Of a DNA stretch of 48,436 nucleotides, positions 25,401 through 34,867 are shown piece after piece. The translations under genes and the position numbers were made by a program. Below the pieces are notes generated by a model. The model was not told the DNA's origin and ran no database searches. It was given only the letters and a program-made list of their open reading frames with translations. The stretch comes from Chryseobacterium sp. FP211-J200 (GTDB lineage: Bacteria; Bacteroidota; Bacteroidia; Flavobacteriales; Weeksellaceae): contig NZ_LSHB01000027.1 of assembly GCF_001643375.1 (NCBI RefSeq), forward strand, positions 1 to 48,436, read 5' to 3'. Numbering within the stretch: the first letter of the stretch is position 1; each line of letters opens with the position of its first letter.

Positions 25401-27614
25401 ACGCTTTCCGGAATCCTTTCTATGCACGAAGCAATGGAAAGGGGAAATGCTAAAAGACCAATAATCGTTGTTCCGAATGACAGTATTCTGAAACAGTGGG
25501 TGGAAACCATTTTTGAAACCGTTCCCAATGCTAAAGTTAATGTTTTAGGGAATTTGGGGAAAGATTATGATCTCTCAAAATTTGACAACAAAGACGGAGA
25601 AATTACGATCGTTACTTATGAAGGTTTTAATAATATCGGGTTTTCATCAGAAATAACCGAAGAACTTTCTTCAAAATTCAGCTACATCTCTACAAGCGAA
25701 CTGAAAGGTGTTACCAATACGGAAAGGGACATCCAAATTGAACTTCAGAAAGAAAAGGAGATTGAGGGAAAAATGAAGCGTGGAAAGATCTATGATTGGG
25801 AAGATTTTGGATTCGACCATTTGACTTACGATGAAGTTCACAATGCGAATCATATAGTAGGAAAAGTAAAAATTGAAGATCGCAGATTTGCTTCCGATTT
25901 TAGAAGTCAAAACCAACAGACTTCCAAATTGGGAATTAATACCTGGATGGCTGCGCAATATATTCAAGACAAAAATGACGGAAGAAATGTTACTTTGCTT
26001 TCTGCGACTCCTTTTACCAACAAACCCTTAGAATATTATTCGATTTTATCTCTGATTGCGAATAAACGGTTGGAAGAATCGGGATATTTCAACGTCAATA
26101 CATTCTTCGAGACCTTTATGGAAGCGGATAATGATATGGAAATTGATGCAAAGGGCGATGTGAAGTTTAAAGCCAATGTTCGGAGATTTAAAAACAATTC
26201 GCTTTTTCAGCAGTTACTTTCGGAATTCATTGATATAAAAGGAGAGGAGGATAACCCTGAATTGATCCGTCCGAATAAAATCAACAAAGAGTATAAAATT
26301 GAGCAGAATGATCTCACAAAAGAACAATATGACTTGCTCAATGAAAATTTCAGCGAAACTGAAAAGGGTGCAATTCTTACTCATATTCTCAATGCCCGAC
26401 TGATTGCGATTTCGCCGTATTTATCTCCTTATTTTGAAGGTGACGAACCTTCTGTAAAAGAATTTGTCGAAAATTCTCCAAAGTTGAAACAAACAATGGA
26501 TTTAATTCAACAAAATAAAAATGACATTCCGGAATCGGGACAAATTATTTATTCTGAATTGGCGGTTGCTCAATTTCCTAAACTAAAAGAATATCTCATT
26601 AAAGAAATCGGTTACAAACCCGAAGAAATCGGCATTATTACCGGAGCGACCAATAAAAATCAAAGAATTTCTATTCAAAATGATTTTAATGAAGGAAAAA
26701 TAAAAGTAGTTATTGGTAGTGAAGCCATTCAGGAAGGAATGAACCTTCAGGAAAACACAACCGATGTTTATATGCTTACTTTGCCCTATAATTTTACTTC
26801 ACTTCGACAAGTGGAAGGACGAGCGTGGAGGCAAGGAAATAAAAACGAAAATGTGAGAATCAATTTTATGTTGACCAATGACAGTATTGATGTTTTTATG
26901 CTTCAAAAATTGCAATCCAAACAGGCAAGATATTTAGAAGCGATGAAAAAAGGAGCCGATGTTTTGGATATTTCGGACATAAGTACACAAGAGCTTAAAA
27001 CATCCATCATTACCAATCCCGAAACCAGAGCCAACATTGAAATTGAATTGATGAAAAAAAGGATTGAAAGTGAGAAAAATAAGCATCTCGCAGATAGTGC
27101 TTTTGTCTTGAGAAAATACGAAGATGTTTTGAAAGTTCAAGAATTAGTAACCAAAGCTGAGCATTCATATAATAGAATTGAAGGCTATTCAAAAAATGGA
27201 GATGGAAATTCTGAATATTGGGCAACCCAATTGCCATCTTATCAAAAAACAATCGACCTACATAAGGCTCAAGTACAAGAAGTAATTGAAAATTTAGCTC
27301 AGAAAGGAATAGATGGTACTCAAATTGAATATCAAACCAAAACCACTGAAGCAAAGATTGCAGAACTTGATAAAAAATTGGAAGAACTTCCTGAAATCAA
27401 AGTCGATTTAATAATACAATATAAAATAGAGAAGGCAGAACAGATTAAAGCTAATGAAAATAGGGATTACATAACAGAAAGAAAAGAAGAAAATCAGTAT
27501 CTTTTTGAGGAAGATAAAAATAATTTTTTGGGAAAAATTAATGACTCTGTGCACATGTTTCAGAAAATGGATGGAAATCGAGAGCAGGGAAGCTACTTCG
27601 AAAGAAGAAGGTAA
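22404..27614 (+). CDS. Toprim-like / N6-adenine methylase / SF2 helicase giant protein
   Basis: A 1736-residue protein starting at GTG. Residues 1-120 resemble a Toprim fold (LIVFADSNDQFSFLE, LSGDRTGN at 78-85). A Gly/Asn/Ser-rich linker follows (about 140-255). The methylase part has a SAM motif VLEPSVGTG (357-365) and catalytic NPPY (431-434). The helicase part has HEVGFGKT (Walker A, 993-1000), DEVH (1143-1146) and the SF2 motif VI QVEGRAWRQG (about 1469-1478). The C-terminus is a long coiled coil. Similar giant proteins occur late in Bacteroidota conjugative elements. A role in protecting or remodelling incoming element DNA is plausible but inferred. No nuclease motif is visible. Confidence 0.85.
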   Translation: MNDQEFFNEIIDDISVTEGNKKELIVFADSNDQFSFLELLQLNKQINNRTLVTLNSVSNTKKFLNRYQNYDGKMFLCLSGDRTGNEITRKILTEFDGKNIKDVRPLYEISESKNQNLSEYLENKLNRQNQNTNLVEPKISENENDAIESGRTSNSQQLGKGTPEENTGELGSKIKSEQNGNYGSGQTVGSNNAGNGLAGTERSNLGNRYRGRGSYDDSQQNNVGETQGRSVGGIVPGRTVSDRRRPDGGLSEISEESTNNLELDALISKYKGQKLNSDQVAEVVSAACFVSENHKVILKENLKVTDDLKEICNQFQSGGTSKEGRGILDEYYTHDKIVDAVRNLIKDHFKTQKEISVLEPSVGTGNFIYATHELSVNSKITGFEINETTAKIAKILHPEADINLRSFETEFIDEKGNKKGFSQQYNLVIGNPPYGEHRGLYKGLGEEPKISKYEDYFVKRSLDSLKTDGVLAMVLPSAWLSRQKKLQNANILDGFRLPNGAFAGTQIGTDIIILRKNNQNISKDISHYFENNPTRILGETREKTNRFGRLEKYIYGNLDEALFKIEQFKNRKETQRIGNLFEDLFLEEEPKVENKVPVLKKGSAEIEDSARIESQNKNEVNITETQEKIELVLSKLNNIKFKSPTITTEISKYEKLHEDLITKPTSFSDEKLKDLIEKSDRIISIHNTRAEKEYQLQTKPVIKKGVLKYQFSKQDEIVNASLQNSSEITKEQIEAFRDTSYDGTLNNHEKHSEFSNYSDGVWIHDFYYTEGNIYAKLEQLERDFSRSSASNFSIKDNIGAGNAGQYEKQKALLENALPKTKSLDEIYVSPNHEFVHKFELGQTEKDQYNHITKRTESVIIDYNLAEKFKDFVGTLPSDAFAGSSSWEVKSFVDNETVTGSDKERNALVRERRKAAANDLFYKFVREELSEDLRERFVKEFNRNYNNINVPDYSKFPLFSRIYLHFKGQELRLTEVQKAGIGRQTTKGVGLLAHEVGFGKTLSGILSMHEAMERGNAKRPIIVVPNDSILKQWVETIFETVPNAKVNVLGNLGKDYDLSKFDNKDGEITIVTYEGFNNIGFSSEITEELSSKFSYISTSELKGVTNTERDIQIELQKEKEIEGKMKRGKIYDWEDFGFDHLTYDEVHNANHIVGKVKIEDRRFASDFRSQNQQTSKLGINTWMAAQYIQDKNDGRNVTLLSATPFTNKPLEYYSILSLIANKRLEESGYFNVNTFFETFMEADNDMEIDAKGDVKFKANVRRFKNNSLFQQLLSEFIDIKGEEDNPELIRPNKINKEYKIEQNDLTKEQYDLLNENFSETEKGAILTHILNARLIAISPYLSPYFEGDEPSVKEFVENSPKLKQTMDLIQQNKNDIPESGQIIYSELAVAQFPKLKEYLIKEIGYKPEEIGIITGATNKNQRISIQNDFNEGKIKVVIGSEAIQEGMNLQENTTDVYMLTLPYNFTSLRQVEGRAWRQGNKNENVRINFMLTNDSIDVFMLQKLQSKQARYLEAMKKGADVLDISDISTQELKTSIITNPETRANIEIELMKKRIESEKNKHLADSAFVLRKYEDVLKVQELVTKAEHSYNRIEGYSKNGDGNSEYWATQLPSYQKTIDLHKAQVQEVIENLAQKGIDGTQIEYQTKTTEAKIAELDKKLEELPEIKVDLIIQYKIEKAEQIKANENRDYITERKEENQYLFEEDKNNFLGKINDSVHMFQKMDGNREQGSYFERRR

Positions 27615-27632
27615 TTTAGAAGTATGATATAA

Positions 27633-27659
27633 TGGAAATTTGCTTTTAGTAAATTTCCA
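27633..27659 (+). terminator. hairpin after the methylase/helicase gene
   Basis: Perfect 9-bp inverted repeat TGGAAATTT (27633-27641) / AAATTTCCA (27651-27659) with a 9-nt loop, starting 19 bp past the stop. The following sequence is T-rich but lacks a clean T run, so termination is likely but weaker than at 21680. Confidence 0.5.
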
Positions 27660-27762
27660 ACTTATTTTATCTTTACTGCCCCCGCCAACTCTGACTTCAC
27701 ATATTTTTGAGATAAGCATTCAAAAATTTACAATTATGATTAGATTTATTATAAAATGGTGA

Positions 27763-27792
27763 TTTGATCCTCAGTTTAAATAATTATTTTTG
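27763..27792 (+). promoter_or_regulatory. Bacteroidota-type promoter for the STAND NTPase gene
   Basis: TTTG at 27763-27766 and TATTTTTG at 27785-27792 match the -33 (TTTG) and -7 (TAnnTTTG) elements of Bacteroidota sigma factors with an 18-nt spacer. The ATG at 27810 is 17 nt beyond, leaving a leader of only about 12 nt. It separates expression of the cargo gene from the tra operon. Confidence 0.6.
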
Positions 27793-27809
27793 TAATAAAA
27801 CTGATATCA

Positions 27810-30800
27810 ATGGATAATGAAATGATTTCCGCAAAAGGAGAAAGAGCTGCTATAGGAGGATATTTACCTCAATTTGACGAATTTGCGTGGTTTGTTTATC
27901 TTAATTTAATAAATAAAAGTCTTTCTTGGATAAAAGTTGCAGATCCGGAAGCAGAAAAGCTCGATGACATCCAATATTCTACATCTTCGGAAGTTCATGC
28001 ATATCAAGTTAAATGGACAATTTCGGAGGCAAATATATCATACACTAATTTTATTAGCCTTCTACCGGTAATTCTATCAAGTTGGCAAAATTTGAAAAGA
28101 ATTAATGTAAGTAAAAAGGTTATCCCACATTTGATTACAAATAAAAAATTATCAACGAATGACACTATAAAAATCGGAAACGATAAAATAGGAAGCTTTC
28201 ATGATTTTATAAATGAGGTTTGGAAAAAGCTACGTAATAAAAATGCAATTAATGATAAGTGGAATCCTGTCATTGAAGATTTAAAAAAAACACTTAATGT
28301 AGAAGAGGAAGAATTTAACGAATTTGTTGAATGTTTTGATTTTCACCATGCCTACAAACAAAGAGAATTTAGTGTTACAAACTCGAAGTACTTAAGAGAG
28401 GATAATGATCTACAAGACTTGAGCAGATTTATTATAGAAAAAGTAGCAAGTCCAATGCGACTCGTAGAATTCTCACGACTTCAGATAATCCAAGAACTAG
28501 GCTGGGAAAACCGCTTTAAAACAACATTCAATCACGATATAGTAATTGATAGGAAGAAGTATCAGCCTATAACAAGTAGTTTAGACTTATTAAGTTCTAA
28601 GGTTAATCATCTAGAATCAGGCTATATTTTTCTTTCGGGAGGACCGGGCTCAGGTAAATCTACCTTGCTGAACCAATGGTCTAAAGCATCCACTGAAAGA
28701 ATTATTAAATATTATGCTTTTGACTTTGCAAATCCATCATCACATTTAAATTATCATGAAAGAGGGAATGCAATTCATTTATTTTTTGATTTAGTTTTCC
28801 AAATTAAAGAAGAAGGTATATATAAAAGAGATATTTTACCTTATAAGGATCTTGTTTTTTTAAAAGATGTATTTTACGAACAAATAAAATACATAGGTGA
28901 AGAATATAATGAGTCTCAACAAAAAACTATAATCATTATTGACGGGTTAGACCATGTTCCGAGAGAATATAAATCAGCTTCAACCAGTTTTCTTAGAGAA
29001 CTTCCATTACCTGCAACATTACCAAGTGGTGTTATTATTATTTTAGGTAGTCAGTCTTACGATTTAAGCGACATTCCACAAGAAGTTAAAAGTGAACACC
29101 AGAATTCCGAAAGAACTATAAAAATTGATTCTTTAAGAAAAGAAGACGTTTATAATTATATAGATAACGTAGATTTCATTGCCGAAGTAACTCTTGGTAT
29201 AAAATCAAAAATATATGAAAAGTCGCAAGGGCATCCCTTATATTTATCATATTTGGTGGAAAAATTATCAGGAATAGAGAGCTTAGAGGAAGCGATTGAC
29301 TCCCTTCCAACAATTGAAGGAGACATAGATAACTATTATAAAAAGATTTGGGAACCGATTAATCAAGACGAAAACTTAGTTAGTTTTTTAGGCTTGATTG
29401 CTAGAATAAAAGGCTTAATAAATATCGATTTTTTACAAGAATGGTCTTTTGAAAGGGCAACACACAAATCATTTAATGAGAAAGCAAAAATTTTATTTAA
29501 TGAAGAGAATAAAGCATTGTCTTTTTTTCATAATTCATTCAAGCAATTTTTGTTAACCCAAACAGCCATAAATTATTTAAATAACGATTTTGATTTCATT
29601 TTGCATCGTAACTATCACAAACAGTTAGCGGAATATTATGAGAAATCTACTATCGAGCAAAGATGGAATCAGAACTATCATTTGTTCGAATCTGAAGATT
29701 TTGACACATTTTTAACTGTAGCAACTCCAGAAAATTTCACTAATCAGCTATTAAATTTTAGACCTGCGGACGAAATTAAAAAAGATATAAATTTAGGTAT
29801 TGAAATTAGTAGAAAGCAAAATAGTTTAATTTTTCTTCTAAAATATTTGTTTTGTTCCGCTGAGATTGAAAGAAGGTTATTTAATATTAATCCTGCATCT
29901 CTTACAGAAGAACTTTTACAAATAAATAAATTTAGTGAAGCTGTAGGATACTTAAGATCAGGAAATGTACTGCATTGTTCAGAATCTTATGCCTTAAAAG
30001 CCTCTAGGATTTTTTTTAATTCTGGATACAAATCAGAAGCTGAGTTATTTTACAATTTAGCTTATCCTGAAATCATTACTAATCAGAAGATATTAATTGA
30101 GAATTCACATAATTACAGGGAGACAAAAGATTCCTTGAAAGAATGGGCAGCGACTGCTGCATATTTTGAATTGATAGACAACATTTTATTAGTTATTAAT
30201 AGTATTAAATTTTCTAATGACTCTGAGAATAATAGATTTGAAGAAAAAGAATCAGATTTACGTATTCAAATATTAGAAAGTCTGGGTTATAGTATTATTC
30301 AGCAGAATAAATGGGATGATTTCGCCAAAATTTTATATAACATCAATACTAAGACAAAAAAAGGTAAAAATGCAATATTTCATCTTTTCCAAAATGCAAT
30401 TGAAGAATGTATAGATACAAATGATAATAATCGAGCAATTGAATTTATATCTTCTTTAAAAGGATATTTTACAATAGAGAATACGTCACCAATTGGAAGA
30501 ATATTTATTGCCGATTTAATTTTCAAAGTCACTCAGGATACCACTGAAGTTTGGGAGTGGATTGAGAATATTAAACACCCTTCAAAAGCCGCAACAAAAG
30601 AAATAGATTTGGGATATAGTGATTCTTTGGATCCATTTATTCCATTAATAAAGTTTAATAAATTACTTAATCTTTGCAATAAAGGACTACCTATTACTGC
30701 TGCTATCCCTTCTGCTGCTTCTGGAAGTGATGAAGAAGTATTAGTTGAGTTTGAAAGAATGTTATGTTTAATTTCTCAGGTACTAAGTGAGGGAATAATG

Positions 30801-33800
30801 GGAAGTTTCTCGGGAGAAATTACTCAAAGGATGATTCCGGTTGTCAAATTTTATTATAAAGAAATTTCTCCGCGCAATAGTTATTGGTATAAAATACAAC
30901 AGTGCAAGGAGGAATATTTTAATCTCCTAATTTACGCTGTATCATTGACCGGAAAAGAAAATATAAATAAAATAGCTCATCTGCTTTCTTTAGAATTTGA
31001 TAGCAATAAAAAATACTGGAATAGTAAAACTCAACGACATATAGTTACATCTCTTATTGAAGAAGACTATTCAAAAGATATTTGTGTAGAACGATTGCAA
31101 ATAATTGAAAGTTTCATGTTGGATAATCATGATATTGATGGGCGTGTAAGAGAATGTATTGATCAGGCAAACATTTACTTTCAAATTAATGAGATTAATG
31201 AAAGTGAAAAATGGTTAAAACAAGCAATACAAGAGTCAATAGGAATAGGCTATCGTAAAGACTATCAGTTTAATACATGGATAAGGTGGTTGCGAGAAAT
31301 AAATAAAGTAAATCCCACGGGTGCTTCTGACAGAATTGTATGGTTCTTATCACACCTTAATCATATTAAAGAGACTACAGAGGGAAGAGCATATTGGGAT
31401 GCTTCAGAAGATTTACTAGAGGTAGGTTTTGAAAACAATTTAAATGATGGAGTGCAACAGTCTAATTGGCAAATAAAAAATGGGCTTATAGACTTTAATG
31501 AGGCTTTGGCCCTTTTTATAAAGTATTTTACTAAACAGATAAATACGGAACAAAACTATAATAATGCTATTAACCTATACTGTGATTTGTATTTACTCTT
31601 ATCAGAGTCTACTAGTATAAAAGTACTTAAAGAAATTCTTAAAAAGGGATATGAAATATGTGGTGAAAATTTTTTCAAAAACCAGCTTCCATATATTTTA
31701 AACAGTATAAATATAAATTCATTTGAGGCAGACAGGGTATATCTTTTAAAAGAGGTAGACAATTTTTTTGTAACCCAAGATTTAAATACGATAGATTATT
31801 TTCCAGACTTTATTCTTCCAAAAGATTATAAAAATAATGATTCATCCTCAAATGAATTAGTTCTAAAACCAGATTATAAAAGATTATCTGAAAATCAAGT
31901 TCTTGAACAAATAAAGAGTTATGATGATTTTAAAGAAATGTTACAAAATGAGGATAAGGGTAACTCATATTTTAACTGGTCAAAAGTCATAGATAAATTA
32001 GAACCTATAATATCTCTTGATAATATCAAAGATATTAACAGCTTTGCAAAAATCACAAAAAGAGAATCAATATTTTATTCGAAAATGAGTGGAATAGCTT
32101 TGAATAAAGGAGATTCTGATTTAGCAAAAGATTTGGCTGAGAAAAGTATTGAATTGTCGAGCGAATCGGGATGGGTAAAACATTACGATGGAGGCTCAAG
32201 AATAGAAGCATTTAATGCTCTAAAAAAAGTTGATTCCTCAAAAGCGACAAAAAAGGCTTTTGAAGTTTTCTCATACAATGTAATTGAGACAGGCTATCCT
32301 AGTTCATATTTTTATGATTTAAGAGACATAATGGGATTATTAACAGAAAGCTTTCCAGAAGTAGAAATCTGGAATGAAGTTTTTGAATATCTCCAAAGAC
32401 TAATGTCTAATAGTAAGCCTTTAGCAGATTTACCTTTACTAGAATCACTAGATACCCCGTCTGAAAAGGTATATATTGACTATTTGGTTGAGCTTTTAAA
32501 ATCCCCTGTTAACATAGTAAGAGAAAAAGCAATAATACTATTTGCAAAGTGTATTGACGCTAATAATAGGTATGCAAGCAATTATCTTATAGAGAGAAAG
32601 CTTAATGATTACTCTATTATTGAAATTGTAGTTTTTTTATTTCATCTCAGCCCAGAAAAGACGGTTGAGTTTGTTCCAATACTCGAAGAATATGCAATAT
32701 CTAAAGATTTTGAGATTAGGAATGATGCTATTGAAATCCTTGAATTTTTTGGAAAAGATATTCCGCAGAGTAAATTTAATGCACTACCTGCTATTTACTC
32801 CTTAGAAATTCCAGAAATAAAATCGCTAAAATTGGGAAGAAAAAATGATTCATATATTCCCATATTAGATGTTAATAATCCTAATGATTTAATAAGTCCA
32901 TTTGGTAATATAATTAACTATATATCAATAATTTCAGAAGTAGATAAGTCTATTTTACTGATAAGGACACAATCTTTGATGAAAGAGTTAGGCAATGAGA
33001 ATGAATGGACTGTTGAGTTTGAAAAAGAAATAAGAGGTCACCTAGAAGAAATTAACTTAAAATATTCATTTCATAGACCCCGAGTTATCACGGCATTAAG
33101 GGCAATTATGCAATTAGCCACTGAATTGATTGACTCTCAAACATGTTACAATGAGGAACTTAGAGATGTGCTAATCTCTAAAGATAAAAGTGTTCCATTT
33201 TTTCACACAATAAAAAAGCCAAGCTTCATTCCAAAAATAGAAAAAGAGAAGTTTGTAAGAAAAGATTGGATTGATAAAATTGATGATAATGTAAGATTGC
33301 AGGAAAATTCTCTTATTAATTATGATAATGGTTTTAAAATTATAGGAGAATATAATGTTATTAAAAATTTAGATTGGGGAAGTCCATCTGAAGAGTTTTC
33401 ATCACAAGTTACGGTCTCAGATAGTATAGACGATTCTGAACCTTATATCTTTGGTTCAGTTTTTCATGAGCTTAGTGATAATTACCACAATTTAAATGGA
33501 GGCGGTCATTTTATAATTGTTCATAGAGACCATAGATTTAGTCAGTTTGATATAAAATCAAGATGGATAGCAATAAATCCTGTTCTAGCAAGACACCTTG
33601 ATTGGATTCCAGAGCCTACAAAATTATTTGCATGGAGAAATGAATCAGGAGAATTGATGGTTGAGTCTATTTATTGGGCAAGTGGTAATATGAATATGAC
33701 TCCTAGGAAAGATGGGGAAATTGGAGAAGGGTGGTTTGTTATTGCTTCTGATAAGGCTATAGTAGAAATTCAAACCTTTGAAGAAAAACTGTTTTTTCAA

Positions 33801-33875
33801 AAAAAGTTGGTTAAATCAATATATGAAGATAATAAGTTGATTGATAATAGTATGATTGTGACTTTAGAGATATGA
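27810..33875 (+). CDS. Avs-like STAND NTPase with N-terminal PD-(D/E)XK nuclease-like domain
   Basis: A 2021-residue single-gene candidate antiphage protein. The N-terminal domain (about 1-230) has the Cap4/Mrr-like pattern GGYLPQFDEFAWFVYL, then DD (52-53), then YQVKW with Gln66 and Lys68, i.e. a D...QxK nuclease site. The NTPase core has Walker A SGGPGSGKST (276-285) and Walker B IIIIDGLDHV (374-383), as in STAND ATPases. Residues about 600-1500 are almost entirely helical with TPR-like pairs, about 1550-1660 look HEAT-like, and a separate beta-rich C-terminal domain starts near 1890. This is the Avs layout: a helical sensor recognises a phage protein, the ATPase oligomerises, and the nuclease cuts DNA. 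The triggering ligand cannot be read from sequence. It has its own promoter and is visibly more AT-rich than the tra genes. Confidence 0.8.
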   Translation: MDNEMISAKGERAAIGGYLPQFDEFAWFVYLNLINKSLSWIKVADPEAEKLDDIQYSTSSEVHAYQVKWTISEANISYTNFISLLPVILSSWQNLKRINVSKKVIPHLITNKKLSTNDTIKIGNDKIGSFHDFINEVWKKLRNKNAINDKWNPVIEDLKKTLNVEEEEFNEFVECFDFHHAYKQREFSVTNSKYLREDNDLQDLSRFIIEKVASPMRLVEFSRLQIIQELGWENRFKTTFNHDIVIDRKKYQPITSSLDLLSSKVNHLESGYIFLSGGPGSGKSTLLNQWSKASTERIIKYYAFDFANPSSHLNYHERGNAIHLFFDLVFQIKEEGIYKRDILPYKDLVFLKDVFYEQIKYIGEEYNESQQKTIIIIDGLDHVPREYKSASTSFLRELPLPATLPSGVIIILGSQSYDLSDIPQEVKSEHQNSERTIKIDSLRKEDVYNYIDNVDFIAEVTLGIKSKIYEKSQGHPLYLSYLVEKLSGIESLEEAIDSLPTIEGDIDNYYKKIWEPINQDENLVSFLGLIARIKGLINIDFLQEWSFERATHKSFNEKAKILFNEENKALSFFHNSFKQFLLTQTAINYLNNDFDFILHRNYHKQLAEYYEKSTIEQRWNQNYHLFESEDFDTFLTVATPENFTNQLLNFRPADEIKKDINLGIEISRKQNSLIFLLKYLFCSAEIERRLFNINPASLTEELLQINKFSEAVGYLRSGNVLHCSESYALKASRIFFNSGYKSEAELFYNLAYPEIITNQKILIENSHNYRETKDSLKEWAATAAYFELIDNILLVINSIKFSNDSENNRFEEKESDLRIQILESLGYSIIQQNKWDDFAKILYNINTKTKKGKNAIFHLFQNAIEECIDTNDNNRAIEFISSLKGYFTIENTSPIGRIFIADLIFKVTQDTTEVWEWIENIKHPSKAATKEIDLGYSDSLDPFIPLIKFNKLLNLCNKGLPITAAIPSAASGSDEEVLVEFERMLCLISQVLSEGIMGSFSGEITQRMIPVVKFYYKEISPRNSYWYKIQQCKEEYFNLLIYAVSLTGKENINKIAHLLSLEFDSNKKYWNSKTQRHIVTSLIEEDYSKDICVERLQIIESFMLDNHDIDGRVRECIDQANIYFQINEINESEKWLKQAIQESIGIGYRKDYQFNTWIRWLREINKVNPTGASDRIVWFLSHLNHIKETTEGRAYWDASEDLLEVGFENNLNDGVQQSNWQIKNGLIDFNEALALFIKYFTKQINTEQNYNNAINLYCDLYLLLSESTSIKVLKEILKKGYEICGENFFKNQLPYILNSININSFEADRVYLLKEVDNFFVTQDLNTIDYFPDFILPKDYKNNDSSSNELVLKPDYKRLSENQVLEQIKSYDDFKEMLQNEDKGNSYFNWSKVIDKLEPIISLDNIKDINSFAKITKRESIFYSKMSGIALNKGDSDLAKDLAEKSIELSSESGWVKHYDGGSRIEAFNALKKVDSSKATKKAFEVFSYNVIETGYPSSYFYDLRDIMGLLTESFPEVEIWNEVFEYLQRLMSNSKPLADLPLLESLDTPSEKVYIDYLVELLKSPVNIVREKAIILFAKCIDANNRYASNYLIERKLNDYSIIEIVVFLFHLSPEKTVEFVPILEEYAISKDFEIRNDAIEILEFFGKDIPQSKFNALPAIYSLEIPEIKSLKLGRKNDSYIPILDVNNPNDLISPFGNIINYISIISEVDKSILLIRTQSLMKELGNENEWTVEFEKEIRGHLEEINLKYSFHRPRVITALRAIMQLATELIDSQTCYNEELRDVLISKDKSVPFFHTIKKPSFIPKIEKEKFVRKDWIDKIDDNVRLQENSLINYDNGFKIIGEYNVIKNLDWGSPSEEFSSQVTVSDSIDDSEPYIFGSVFHELSDNYHNLNGGGHFIIVHRDHRFSQFDIKSRWIAINPVLARHLDWIPEPTKLFAWRNESGELMVESIYWASGNMNMTPRKDGEIGEGWFVIASDKAIVEIQTFEEKLFFQKKLVKSIYEDNKLIDNSMIVTLEI

Positions 33876-34021
33876 AATTAAAAACCTTCAAAGATAATTT
33901 TAATAAAAATTTTTCTAAAGTCTTTGAAAGTCTGTATTTTAGACATGTTAATGATGAAAAGTGGGCTTGTTTCTTTGTGAAAATAAAAAATATATTTGCA
34001 CCAGTAAAAACGACGCTCTAA
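33872..34021 (+). CDS. 49-residue ORF coupled to the STAND NTPase gene
   Basis: The ATG at 33872 overlaps the NTPase stop as ATGA and opens a 49-codon frame to the TAA at 34019-34021. The product is basic and aromatic (FKDNFNKNFSKVFESLYF near the start, VKIKNIFAPVKTTL at the end), with no signal peptide or known motif. Start-stop overlap is the same coupling used by genuine gene pairs elsewhere in this window (for example 3008). It could be a small partner of the defence protein or a chance frame. Confidence 0.4.
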   Translation: MKLKTFKDNFNKNFSKVFESLYFRHVNDEKWACFFVKIKNIFAPVKTTL

Positions 34022-34864
34022 ATTGTTTAGAAAAGTGACCTTTTTTCGGTGACCTGCTAAATAAGAGAACAATATAACGCTTATAGAAAGTGCTTTTTTG
34101 AAAAAATAACAAGTCCCATCCGAACATAATGCCTAATACTTTTTAAAGATTTTCTATTTATCTTTTACTCAATTCTAATTACATTGATTGACTTTGAACT
34201 TCTTGTGGTTAGCATTTTCTTTAATATTTTCATATCGTTGCATATTGTAGTTTACATGAATTCTAATTATACTGAATTGATATCAATAATTTTTTTTCCG
34301 CTTTCTAAATGTTCTGGTATGATTTTAATAGAAAAACCTTTAAATAAAAGTATTTAAAGGTTTTTCTATTAATAGTAAGCAAATTAAGATTGAAAATAAT
34401 AATGTATTATAAAATGTTGCAAACTCTCTAAAAAGCTTGGATGAATTTTTTGAAATACCTTCTGTTTACAAAATTTATATGTATCAAGGGTTAGTACGTT
34501 ATTTCTTTGTCAGTTTTTTTTTCTTCTATTTTAGAATTTTTAAAGAACCTAAAACTTTAAATTTTGTATAGTTCATCGAAAATAATCTTTTTTATCCCAA
34601 AGTCATCTAGCTTGGAATCTTTTTATTCCAGACTAACTTTAATTAGACTTCCAGCTATCTATACAACTCTTTTTTACACAATTATTGCCGATTTTTACTG
34701 AGTATTAAATCGGAACTTTTATCTATTATTTTTAAGTCAGTATCTTATTTTAGGTGACAAAAAATAGATAATTCTCCTTCTAATTGATCTTTTCTATAGT
34801 GCCTACAAGTAAAAAAAAGAAAAATTCCATTATTGATAGTTCATATAAATTTGAGCCAGGGTCG
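34022..34864. other. non-coding stretch after the defence gene
   Basis: About 840 bp of very AT-rich DNA with stops in all frames. Apart from the perfect hairpin at 34327-34370 and a stretch near 34410-34460 that weakly resembles the 35201 repeat, I see nothing. The GTG at 34799 lies in frame with the small ORF at 34868 but is not preferred as its start. Confidence 0.5.
34327..34370. terminator. perfect 20-bp inverted repeat, likely bidirectional terminator
   Basis: AATAGAAAAACCTTTAAATA (34327-34346), loop AAAG, then its exact complement (34351-34370). Runs of A in the 5' arm and T in the 3' arm would give U tracts on both transcripts. It lies about 300 bp beyond the 49-residue ORF. Confidence 0.6.
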
Positions 34865-34867
34865 ATG

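Noticed and set aside
33878-34072. 64-codon minus frame after the defence gene
   Set aside because: No start context or motif, and it is antisense to the ATGA-coupled frame that has better support.
34405-34460. possible fourth copy of the 70-bp repeat
   Set aside because: Only scattered similarity (TTGCAA, GAAA) and no following terminator; the resemblance is within what AT-rich DNA gives by chance.
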